41,611 nucleotides of DNA, taken from positions 1-41,611 of the forward strand of contig CAJEYI010000008.1 in the NCBI GenBank assembly GCA_903994795.1, in the 5' to 3' direction. This stretch comes from an uncultured bacterium (GTDB taxonomy: Bacteria > Patescibacteriota > Minisyncoccia > Phycocordibacterales > Phycocordibacteraceae). Positions within the stretch are counted from its first letter, which is position 1; each line of letters starts with the position of its first letter. Positions 1 to 8,600 of the stretch are shown piece by piece. The position numbers and the translations under genes are program-made. The notes under the pieces were generated by a model, which saw only the letters and a list, made by a program, of their open reading frames with translations, did not search any database and was not told the origin of the DNA.

Positions 1-785
1 GTTGGCTTCGCAAGAATAGAATAAGTGTCCGGATTGAGTGGATTTGATTGTGCCTGAATGACAGCAACCCAACTCTTGAAGTCACTGTCTGAAACTGACT
101 TCGCTGCAAACGTCATACCAGAAAATCCAGCCCCACTGATATTTCCCGAAGCACCTTTAAAGGTGCCGAGTCTCGTAGCCATGAGATAAAGCTGTGTCGT
201 CATTCCTGGCATCGCCATAATTTGCCCACCAAGACTTGGAATCCAAAAAGTATTTATTGGTGCATCGGATGTAATATCAAAATGCACTGGCGTGTTTACC
301 GGAAATTCCAGCTCATTAACTGTTGCAATTCCCTGCTCTGGATATATAAACAGCCATTTCCAATCGAGCGCGACGACCTGCACAGTGAGTGCGTGGTTCT
401 TTGAGACAATTGGTTTGTATGGGTCGAGTTCATGTGAGCCCTCGTATGCAATAATTGCCAAGATAAACACAATTACAGCAGGAGCAATCCACCACATGAC
501 TTCATTGGTCCACCAGCTATCGTGATCCCATGTAGGAGAATGCTTTCGATCGGCATTCCTACTAGTTGCTCGGAAATTCCATGCAAACGAAAAGAGCATG
601 ATAAACAAAGGGACGACCACAATCATCGCAAGCAGGACAGTTGCAATGATCACCCCACGTTCATGGAGTGCAATTGGTCCTTGTGGATTCATGACGTCTA
701 TCTGAGCGCCATGCAGAAATGCATACCACACCATACCCGCAATAAGCAGTCCGGCTACGATAGTAAGTATGATATTCCACCTCAT
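1..785 (-). CDS. cyoA: Cytochrome bo3 ubiquinol oxidase subunit II (partial, 3' end off the left edge)
   Basis: Manual reverse-strand translation from ATG at 785 is open to position 1: MRWNIILTIVAGLLIAGMVWYAF...WWTNEVMWWIAPAVIVFILAIIAYEGSHELDPYKPI...VVALDWKWLFIYPEQGIATVNELEFPVNTPVHFDITSDAPINTFWIPSLGGQIMAMPGMTTQLYLMA, matching CyoA. Missing from the ORF track because it is open-ended. Confidence 0.93.
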   Translation of the reverse strand, partial: MRWNIILTIVAGLLIAGMVWYAFLHGAQIDVMNPQGPIALHERGVIIATVLLAMIVVVPLFIMLFSFAWNFRATSRNADRKHSPTWDHDSWWTNEVMWWIAPAVIVFILAIIAYEGSHELDPYKPIVSKNHALTVQVVALDWKWLFIYPEQGIATVNELEFPVNTPVHFDITSDAPINTFWIPSLGGQIMAMPGMTTQLYLMATRLGTFKGASGNISGAGFSGMTFAAKSVSDSDFKSWVAVIQAQSNPLNPDTYSILAKP

Positions 786-836
786 TTGCTACAGTATATC
801 ACTGCGAGATACTAGGTTTTATGGTAGGGTTGAGTT

Positions 837-1331
837 ATGAACAAGCAAGAAACACAAAAAAATCTCCACGAACTATTTGAGTTCAGTATTCTAATTAAAG
901 GAATCTCAGCATTTGTAGAGACACTTGGCGGCATACTGCTCTTTTTTGTTACACCTGCATCGATAAATAAATTCATTAGTCTTTTCAGTCTTGATGAACT
1001 TAGTGATGATCCTTCAGACGTATTTGCACAGTTTCTCGTGCATTTTGCACACACGCTCTCAATTGGGAGTACTACATTTGCAGCGCTCTACCTCTTGAGT
1101 CACGGCATCGTAAAGTTGATACTGGTGGTATGTCTTTTCCTCAAAAAGACATGGGCATACCCCGCATCTATTGTTGTATTGCTTATATTTATCGCGTACC
1201 AGGTGTATCAATACATTCTCACACCTTCCCTTCTGCTCGTCGCGCTGACGCTATTTGATTTTGTGGTCATAGCGCTCATATATAACGAGTACCGAAACGT
1301 ACTAAAAACCCTTCCACCGAAGACCATTTGA
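837..1331 (+). CDS. DUF2127-like small multi-pass membrane protein
   Basis: ORF of 164 aa with several hydrophobic segments; FEFSILIKGISAFVETLGGILLFF resembles DUF2127 proteins. Confidence 0.7.
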   Translation: MNKQETQKNLHELFEFSILIKGISAFVETLGGILLFFVTPASINKFISLFSLDELSDDPSDVFAQFLVHFAHTLSIGSTTFAALYLLSHGIVKLILVVCLFLKKTWAYPASIVVLLIFIAYQVYQYILTPSLLLVALTLFDFVVIALIYNEYRNVLKTLPPKTI

Positions 1332-1333
1332 GT

Positions 1334-1732
1334 ATGAAAAACGGAGCGACACGATTCTTGAAATACGGCGCGGTCGGAGTCTCCACATTTCTATTCGACC
1401 TTGCCCTGCTTTATGTGGCTGTGAGTATTTTAAAATTTCCTATATACATTGCGACGCCGGCAACATTTTTGATCGCAGTGAGTTGCAACTATGCAGTTAG
1501 TAGAAAGCTGGTCTTTAAGGGTACCACTCGTGGCTGGACTAATGGATATGTATATTTCGCAATTGTCGCAATCGGAGGTGCATTTGTAACAACTGCACTA
1601 GTTGAAGTCCTCGTGACATATCTCGGCCTCTTCTATATCGTCGCACGAGTCGCCGTTGCTGGTATCGTTGGTGTTTTGAACTACCTTTTCAATCTATACT
1701 TGAACTTCAAGGTTGTTGGACAGCACGCCTAA
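1334..1732 (+). CDS. GtrA family membrane protein
   Basis: RFLKYGAVGVSTFLFDLALLYV...NYAVSRKLVFK...GVLNYLFNLYLNFKVV is typical of GtrA. Confidence 0.88.
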   Translation: MKNGATRFLKYGAVGVSTFLFDLALLYVAVSILKFPIYIATPATFLIAVSCNYAVSRKLVFKGTTRGWTNGYVYFAIVAIGGAFVTTALVEVLVTYLGLFYIVARVAVAGIVGVLNYLFNLYLNFKVVGQHA

Positions 1733-1734
1733 AT

Positions 1735-1786
1735 TCAGAAAAAGTTTAGAACTACTTTAAGATTCCTTCAGGTGCTTTTTGATACC
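1735..1786 (+). promoter_or_regulatory. Repeated upstream motif copy 1 (TCAGAAAAAGTTTAGAAC-N28-GATACC)
   Basis: Aligns with near-identical elements at 39107-39160 and 41103-41156; upstream of the NDK-like gene. Confidence 0.6.
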
Positions 1787-1818
1787 GTACATATGGACGC
1801 ACAACAGAAAGGTCGACC

Positions 1819-2247
1819 ATGTACATCTGTGGAATTATCAAACCCCACGCACTAGACCAGGCAGACGAGATTCAACGAACACTCACGGAGGCGGGTGTTC
1901 GGATTGTTCAGATAAAGAGGACGTGCTTCAGTGTACCAATGATAGAAGTGCTATACGATCACATGTCACCGAATGCACGGACCAGTATCGCTCAGGATCT
2001 GGTAGGAAAAATAGGACTCGCTCTGCTACTTGAAGTCGAGAGTGTTGAAAAACTTCTCAAAATAGTCGGTACTTCGAGCGATCCACGTGCATGTGATCCA
2101 GAAAGCATTCGTGCACGCTTTGGCGTGCACGAAGAGCCGACCTTGGTCGGAAGTGAATTCTGGTACAGAAATGCATTTCATCGACCAATCAATACACGGG
2201 AAGCCATACGCGATCTGATGTACTTCTTTTTCGAGATGGAAAGATAA
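1819..2247 (+). CDS. Nucleoside diphosphate kinase-like protein (atypical)
   Basis: CGIIKPHALDQADEI..., IRARFGVH..., NAFHRPINTREAIRDLMYFF parallel NDK KPDA / RG(D/A)FG / NxxHGSDS / A..EI.YFF motifs; the HGSDS signature reads HRPIN. Confidence 0.75.
   Translation: MYICGIIKPHALDQADEIQRTLTEAGVRIVQIKRTCFSVPMIEVLYDHMSPNARTSIAQDLVGKIGLALLLEVESVEKLLKIVGTSSDPRACDPESIRARFGVHEEPTLVGSEFWYRNAFHRPINTREAIRDLMYFFFEMER
2108..2133. repeat. Perfect 11-bp hairpin TTCGTGCACGC-TTTG-GCGTGCACGAA inside the NDK-like gene
   Basis: Arms are exact reverse complements; a second hairpin CCGACC-TT-GGTCGG follows at 2137-2150. Confidence 0.85.
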
Positions 2248-2262
2248 ACATCAATGCACCTC

Positions 2263-2294
2263 AACACGGGATTCGGCTTGCCGAATCCCGTGTT
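2263..2294 (+). terminator. Strong hairpin terminator after the NDK-like gene
   Basis: AACACGGGATTCGG-CTTG-CCGAATCCCGTGTT perfect 14-bp stem (15 bp if the loop is TT). Confidence 0.8.
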
Positions 2295-2383
2295 TACTTC
2301 TGTAAAAATTGAAGTGTTTTCTCCCAGACATCATTCGCACACTTCTCATCATATGCGCGAACATTCGTATAGTTAAACTCCTT
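2294..2383 (-). pseudogene. C-terminal remnant of a dienelactone hydrolase-like protein
   Basis: Reverse strand reads (stop)KEFNYTNVRAYDEKCANDVWEKTLQFLQK(stop), resembling DLH C-termini; an in-frame TAA lies immediately upstream and no start is available. Confidence 0.5.
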
Positions 2384-2417
2384 TTATCGAAATATTTTTA
2401 TTCATGGTACTAGTATA

Positions 2418-2762
2418 TCAATTTTCTTGAGCAAGTATTTCAGCTCGGATTTTCGTTACCCATTCCCTACCAACATCTCCTCCCCATAGCAACCACGCAA
2501 TATATCCGTTCGATGGACGTATAGAGTTGTAGAAATTCTTTCCTTTCTTGTCGACTTCATGGCGTGCAAAGTATGCATACATGTGGCGAATCTCGTGTGG
2601 CGTGAGCTTATCCCGGCGCGCGAGTACGCGCGCTCGATCAAGTCCAACGGCCGTACCTCCTCGTCGAAACTGCGCACGGAGCTCAAGTCCGCGCATTGCT
2701 TCTTTCGCAACTGCTACTGGCGGTATACAGAATTTTATAGTGTGCACTTTTTGTGGATTCAT
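2418..2762 (-). CDS. Small conserved protein resembling a domain seen in phage proteins (YFARHEVDKKG...PSNGYIAWLLWGGDVGREWV)
   Basis: 114 aa ORF; recognisable GGTAVGLDRARVLARRDKLTPHEIRHMYAYFARHEVDKKG...GYIAWLLWGGD motif. Confidence 0.6.
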   Translation of the reverse strand: MNPQKVHTIKFCIPPVAVAKEAMRGLELRAQFRRGGTAVGLDRARVLARRDKLTPHEIRHMYAYFARHEVDKKGKNFYNSIRPSNGYIAWLLWGGDVGREWVTKIRAEILAQEN

Positions 2763-2786
2763 TTATATCCCAGCATACCCCCAATC

Positions 2787-5498
2787 CTAATGAGATGCTA
2801 TGTACGTACGAGTAATGGAACCGAAATACCCAGATGCAGGCTTAATTCCAGATTGCTTTTGGTATTCAATAAGAGCAGCCTTTGTCATCAATCCAAAGAC
2901 CTTAGTAACTCCGTGGGCCGACAAGGCTTTGCCGGCCAAACCAGCACCTTGTGCAATGAGGAACTTCTGTAAGTTTGCAACATCTGTGCCGGTACTCCCG
3001 ATCGTCAAGTTGCGTGTAAATTGATATTTCACTTTTATTGTTTGTGCTACAGGCGACACTGCTGAAGATGTGGTTACTGACGTGAGTGGATTAAGTATTA
3101 ACAAGATCTGTGCCGGAAGAGAGAGACCAGATTGCTGATAACCGATAAATACTTGTTTGTATGTAGTTACAACTGCAACAAGTTTTGGAATTTGATTTGT
3201 TTGTATGAAGTACAAAGCTTGAGATAACGGTGTAGATCCTGATCCCGTACTTCCTCCGCCACTCACACCACCTACCACACATGCAGACGTGGTAAATGAT
3301 CCGTCTGATCCATATGCAAATCCATCAGAGTTTTCTGCGTATGCTGAGTAATGATAGGTCGTATTACACACAAGGCTGGACAATACATTAGCAAAACCTC
3401 CTGTTGAAAAACCACCACTAACTGAGGTTGTCGTACTTGTGTATGCAGCAGTAAGCCCATACACAAAACCCTCTTGAGTCACAGCACTACCTCCTACTGC
3501 TGTTAAATTAGCATGGAGTTGTGCGCTTGTAAGTGACACATCTGACGCCGGTTGAGTAGCAACAGTTGGTGGCGTCGGAGATGATGCAGTGAAATTAGTG
3601 TAAATAGCGGAATCTCCAAAGGCCACAGCGGCTAATTTTGTTCCATCTGCGGATGATGTAACACCGAGCCATGGCTTCGATCCAGCACTTACTTGGTCAG
3701 TCCATGTAGTCCCGCCGTTATCTGATGTAAATATATCTGCAGAAGAAGAGACTGCAGCTACATGCAAACCATCGTCTGAGGACGAAACTGATGTCCAAAT
3801 TTGCGTGCCCGGAACAAGTTGATCTGCCCAATGCAACCCAGCGTCTGTAGACATATAAATGTAACCACCCGGTGCACCATTATTGCTATCTGCAGCTATC
3901 AGATATGACCCGTCAGCAGAAGAGGCAATTGCGCTCCAATAACGTGGCCCGGCACTTGGTTGATCATTCCACGTTGCACCACTATTAGTTGAAGTATAAA
4001 TATCACCCATGTTGTCATCAGTAACTGCAAGGTACGTGCCATCTGCAGACGAGGCGAGACCCAGCCAACTATACGTGCCTGGGAAAGTCCGATCTGTCCA
4101 ATTAAATCCACTATTTGTAGAAGTATAGATACCACCATTACTTGCAACCGCAACAAGATGCGTGCCATCTGACGATGATTTAATGTTTGACCATGGTTGT
4201 GTACCTGGATCTGTTTGCTTTACCCATGTGACACCACTATCTGCTGAAGTATAAATATATCCTGGACTAGCCTCCACTGCGGCAAGGTGCGAACCATCTG
4301 CAGACGACGTAATGTCTTGCCAAGGATGCGAACCAGAACCTAACTGCTCTGTCCATGTGGCACCACTATCTGCTGAAGTATAAATGTCGCCCGTAATTGT
4401 AATTGCAGCTAAATGTGATGCATCAGAAGACGCTACGATTTTACGCCAATACAAAGGCCCAGGCACACCACGATTTTGCCAAGTTGCTCCTCCGTCAGTT
4501 GATGTAAATACGTCAGAGTTATATGCAACTGCGACGAGACTACTATGTGAAGCAGCTGAAGAAACAGATTTCCAGTCTCGGGCGCCAGCTGTTGTTTGAT
4601 CAGTCCATGCACCTCCTCCATTTGAGGACGTATATATGTCTCCACTGTTTCCACTACCATTTGTGACTCCTTCTACTGCTGTCAGGTACATGCCATCCGC
4701 AGAAGACGTGATGCTTGTCCAGCTGTGTGCTCCTGGATCTACTTGGTCGTGCCACGTTGTGCCGCCGTCAGACGAAGTGAATACATCGCCATTATTCATA
4801 ACAGTAGCAATATGCGAACCATCGGAAGATGCTGCAATTGCTCTCCAATCGTGAGCCCCTGGATCTATTTGATGATCATTCCACGTTGTGCCACCATCAG
4901 GAGACGTGAATATATCTCCGTAGTATTGAATCGAAGCAGCAATATGCGTGCCATCTGCTGAGACTGTAATGCCAGACCACGTGGCAGATCCAGCACCAGC
5001 TTCATCGTGCCACGTTGTGCCGCCGTCAGGAGATGTAAATATATCTCCTCCTCCAACAGTCGCTGCTATAAATGATCCATCTGCCGAGGAAGCAATAGCT
5101 GTCCAACTTGCAGAGCCCGCTATAGATCGATCTTCCCATGTTGCACCGCCGTCAGATGAAGTGAATATATCTCCACCATTTACGGCTGCGGCAATGTGCG
5201 AACCGTCAGATGACTCGGCAATACTGCTCCAGGCATTTGAACCTGCTCCTGTACGAGCTGTCCAGGTAACGCCTCCGTCATTAGACGTATAAATGTATGC
5301 ATTTGCATTAGTAAGATCAACCGCTGAAATTGCTGCCATGTGCAAACCATCTGCAGCAGATGAAACCCCTACCCAATTAGCTTGTCCAAGAACTGTGTGG
5401 GCTGTCCATGAATACGTTTGTGCGTATGTAACCGAAGGCATATGTAAGAAAGCCCCTACCAGCACAAACAAAAACGCAGCTCGGCGTATGTATTTCAT
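2787..5498 (-). CDS. Secreted YCF48/BNR-repeat beta-propeller protein with Fn3-like segment and C-terminal peptidoglycan-binding-like domain
   Basis: Signal peptide; about 14 repeats of (S/T)SADGxxxAA...GDIFTSxDGGxTWxDQ; C-terminus GTDVANLQKFLIAQGAGLAGKALSAHGVTKVFGLMTKAALIEYQKQSGIKPASGYFGSITR. Confidence 0.88.
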   Translation of the reverse strand: MKYIRRAAFLFVLVGAFLHMPSVTYAQTYSWTAHTVLGQANWVGVSSAADGLHMAAISAVDLTNANAYIYTSNDGGVTWTARTGAGSNAWSSIAESSDGSHIAAAVNGGDIFTSSDGGATWEDRSIAGSASWTAIASSADGSFIAATVGGGDIFTSPDGGTTWHDEAGAGSATWSGITVSADGTHIAASIQYYGDIFTSPDGGTTWNDHQIDPGAHDWRAIAASSDGSHIATVMNNGDVFTSSDGGTTWHDQVDPGAHSWTSITSSADGMYLTAVEGVTNGSGNSGDIYTSSNGGGAWTDQTTAGARDWKSVSSAASHSSLVAVAYNSDVFTSTDGGATWQNRGVPGPLYWRKIVASSDASHLAAITITGDIYTSADSGATWTEQLGSGSHPWQDITSSADGSHLAAVEASPGYIYTSADSGVTWVKQTDPGTQPWSNIKSSSDGTHLVAVASNGGIYTSTNSGFNWTDRTFPGTYSWLGLASSADGTYLAVTDDNMGDIYTSTNSGATWNDQPSAGPRYWSAIASSADGSYLIAADSNNGAPGGYIYMSTDAGLHWADQLVPGTQIWTSVSSSDDGLHVAAVSSSADIFTSDNGGTTWTDQVSAGSKPWLGVTSSADGTKLAAVAFGDSAIYTNFTASSPTPPTVATQPASDVSLTSAQLHANLTAVGGSAVTQEGFVYGLTAAYTSTTTSVSGGFSTGGFANVLSSLVCNTTYHYSAYAENSDGFAYGSDGSFTTSACVVGGVSGGGSTGSGSTPLSQALYFIQTNQIPKLVAVVTTYKQVFIGYQQSGLSLPAQILLILNPLTSVTTSSAVSPVAQTIKVKYQFTRNLTIGSTGTDVANLQKFLIAQGAGLAGKALSAHGVTKVFGLMTKAALIEYQKQSGIKPASGYFGSITRTYIASH
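3600..5440 (-). repeat. Tandem coding repeats (about 14 beta-propeller blades, ~43-45 codons each)
   Basis: Recurrent nucleotide pattern encoding GDI(F/Y)TSxDGGxTW about every 130 nt. Confidence 0.85.
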
Positions 5499-5634
5499 GG
5501 ATTTAATGCTAGTAATATACCCCTATTAAAGCACGAAAATCTTAATAAATTTTTAATGTATACGGACTTTGGTATAAAACATTTATTACGGGAACATAGC
5601 GGATGCTGGTAAATCAAAAAGTATGACTTTAAAC

Positions 5635-8600
5635 CTACCACCAAAGCCCATCCAATCCCGCAGCTTTCATCTGTGCACGTGTGAGCGATCCAAAGTATCC
5701 TGTTGCAGGCGTAATACCATAAGCTTTTTGATACTCTATAAGCGCAGCGCGGGTGGCGAGTGAGAAATAGCCAGTCGCACCGAGTTTCGCAAGCTTCTTA
5801 CTTGCAGGCCCGGCATCTTGTGCAATGAGTAGCGTCTGCAGAGCAGCGACATTTGTGCCTTTCATCCGTACAGTGAGATTTAGAGGAGCTGCGAGTCGAG
5901 GATCGGTGCTTTGGCCAAGTACTGCAGCAAGTTTTGCCTTAAGGGTTGCTACCTGCTCCAGGAGCTGACTACGAGAAACACTTGGCGACGAGCTTGCACT
6001 ACGATTATTTTGTATAGTTCCACCACCACTCCCGCTACTGCCTCCCCCGGTACTACGCACCACAGGAACATCTTCAGGTGCATGCGGAGCAGCTCCAAAT
6101 GTTATCGTAACAGGATCACTCCACGCACCATTTCCATACGATGTAACTGCGCGAATGCGAAGATCGTATGAAGAGCCATATGAAAGATAGTAGCTGTTTA
6201 TGATGACATCTGAAGTTGCACTTGAGTCTGTAGTACTGGCAAAAGCACCTTCATCACCAGGATTTAAAGTATCGCCATGAGGCTGGAGATAATACTGATA
6301 TGACTGTATTGAAAATCCTCCAGTATCTGACGGAGCTGTCCAACTAAATGGAATTGAGAGTCCGTCTGTAGTTGCTGCAGTAGCTGTCACAATAGTTGGC
6401 GCAGTTGCAAAACCAACACTTCCTAGTGCCTGGAGTTGTGGATACATTCCGTCGGCAATGCTCCACACTGTACTGAAATCAAAATCTCCAAGTGGTCCGA
6501 TACTTGGATCTGAAGTATTTATATATCGTGAGTTATCTGTTCCATCTATATTCACTGGCGTACAGCCTTCAGGATCTCCAAGCGCAGCTACACAATTACC
6601 ATTACCAGTTGCCGTTACGTCATAGTACACAGAATTAAATTGAGGATTTGTAAGATCCAAATATCCATATATCCCACCAACTGGAGCGTTCGCACTATAA
6701 AGTGTTGCCACAGAGAAGCTCGAGCTAATAATGGTCGATGCGGCTGATGGACCACCATTTTCAGTAGACGCACTCACAAAGCCACCTGCAACTACGTATC
6801 CAAATAGCTGACCAGCTGAATACGTGCGCGTAATGCTGACGCCATCAGTATCACCATTTATATATCCTATGAGTCCACCCGTAGCAAAACCTTCCATGTT
6901 TGCATTTGAAAAACTATCTGAAATCTGTGCCCCGCCATCAACCTCTCCAATAAGTCCTCCCACTACTGTCTCTCCATTAGAACTCGCTGTACCAGTAAAT
7001 GAGCTCTTCTGAATAATTAAATCTTGTACATATCCGAAAAGACCACCCAGAGCATCGAGCTGATTTTGATTTGAGTCGTTAGAATAGACGCTTGCACTCG
7101 ATGAAACACCAACTACCTGAGTATTACCCGCAACACCAGCAATTGATCCGACCGCAAAGTCTCCCGTAATAGAACCTCCATCGAGATGAAGACTATAAAC
7201 CTGACCATCTAAGTAATTAAAGAGGCCGGCAACAGGTTCTGTCGGACGATTGATGGTAAGACTCTGAATACCATGTCCGTGACCATTAAGCACACCACTA
7301 AATTGAACAGGATTGAAACCTCGACCGTCATTCCAGTTCTGGGTATCCGAACAGTCGATGTTATTTTGCAAATCGTATGTAGCCTGTGGTGCAGTGTCCA
7401 TTTGCTGGAGCTGGAGACAACTTGTAACTTGGTATGGATTCTCAGTCGTGCCCGCACCAAATCCTTCAAATGTACTTTGTGACGAATATGTAAAATCAAC
7501 GGACTCCGCGAGTTCCTGATTTGAGCCATCGATACCTTTTATATAAAGCGTATGTGCTCCGCTGGACTCAGGTGCAGGTATGGTTGAAGTACAGCTATCG
7601 AGCTGTGTATAGCTCGCACCATCATATGCATATTCGCAGGTGACAAATGCATTACTAAAAGATACAGATGGATGCCAACCACTCTCGGTAATTGTTGTTT
7701 TTGCAGCAGGACTCGCGATTGTAACTGTCTCACAATCATTTGTGGTGAATGATCGGTCTGCGCCATAGGTAGTACTTACGCCATCAACAATAAATGCTCG
7801 ATAGTGGTACGTCGTGCCACACGTCATCTCATCCGCTTCAACAACATACTGACCAGCTGAGTATGGGCTTACCGTTGATTGCGCTATTGAACCATAGTTT
7901 GTGTCAGTGCCGTACTGAACACCAATTGTTGTAATCGAACTTGCTGAAACACTATTAATCGTGAGTCCGAGCTGTACAATCTCTGACGTCAATCCAGTAC
8001 TAATGTCTGTTGTCGTACCAGTCGTAACACTTGGAGGCAGCACGAAGCCAGCTGAGAATGTTGGGTAGTCACCATCATTTACCTGCCAACCATACACAGA
8101 ATAATCCCACGAACTCATTGGGGGATGCTCCTGATAAAAGAAATACTGATCTGTGCCTAAGGAAAATTCTTCAGTACAACCGTCTGCACTCGCATTTCCG
8201 GCGCAGTACGATTGACCAGTGTTTCCTGCGCTAAAATATCCATTCACTATTGTTCCTGCGCTAACGGTGTTCCCCACAAGCCCACCAACACTACCTCCAG
8301 CATTTTCTGTAACCAACCCAGCTGCAAATACATTAATAAATGATCCTGGCCCACTAATTGCGTGCCCGATCAAGCCACCAGTATTATCTCCGCCTGTTAC
8401 GCTTCCACTTGCGTACGCATCCGTGACAGTTATGGAATTTGCATCACCAATAAGTCCACCCACGAAAGAAGCAGCTGATACAGCTCCTTGTGTATACGCT
8501 TCATAAAGTATGGTACCTGAGGTATACCCAATCAATCCTCCAACCACAACTCCACTTCCGCTCACAGTCGCACTTGAGCTCACGTGGTGTATCGTAGATG

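Noticed and set aside
222-815. Plus-strand ORFs 222-404, 292-525, 522-815
   Set aside because: They are antisense to the open-ended cyoA frame, which has clear homology.
3600-5440. Regular repeats that could suggest a CRISPR array
   Set aside because: The repeats are in-frame coding units of beta-propeller blades, not short identical repeats with unique spacers. No CRISPR array or cas gene seen in the window.
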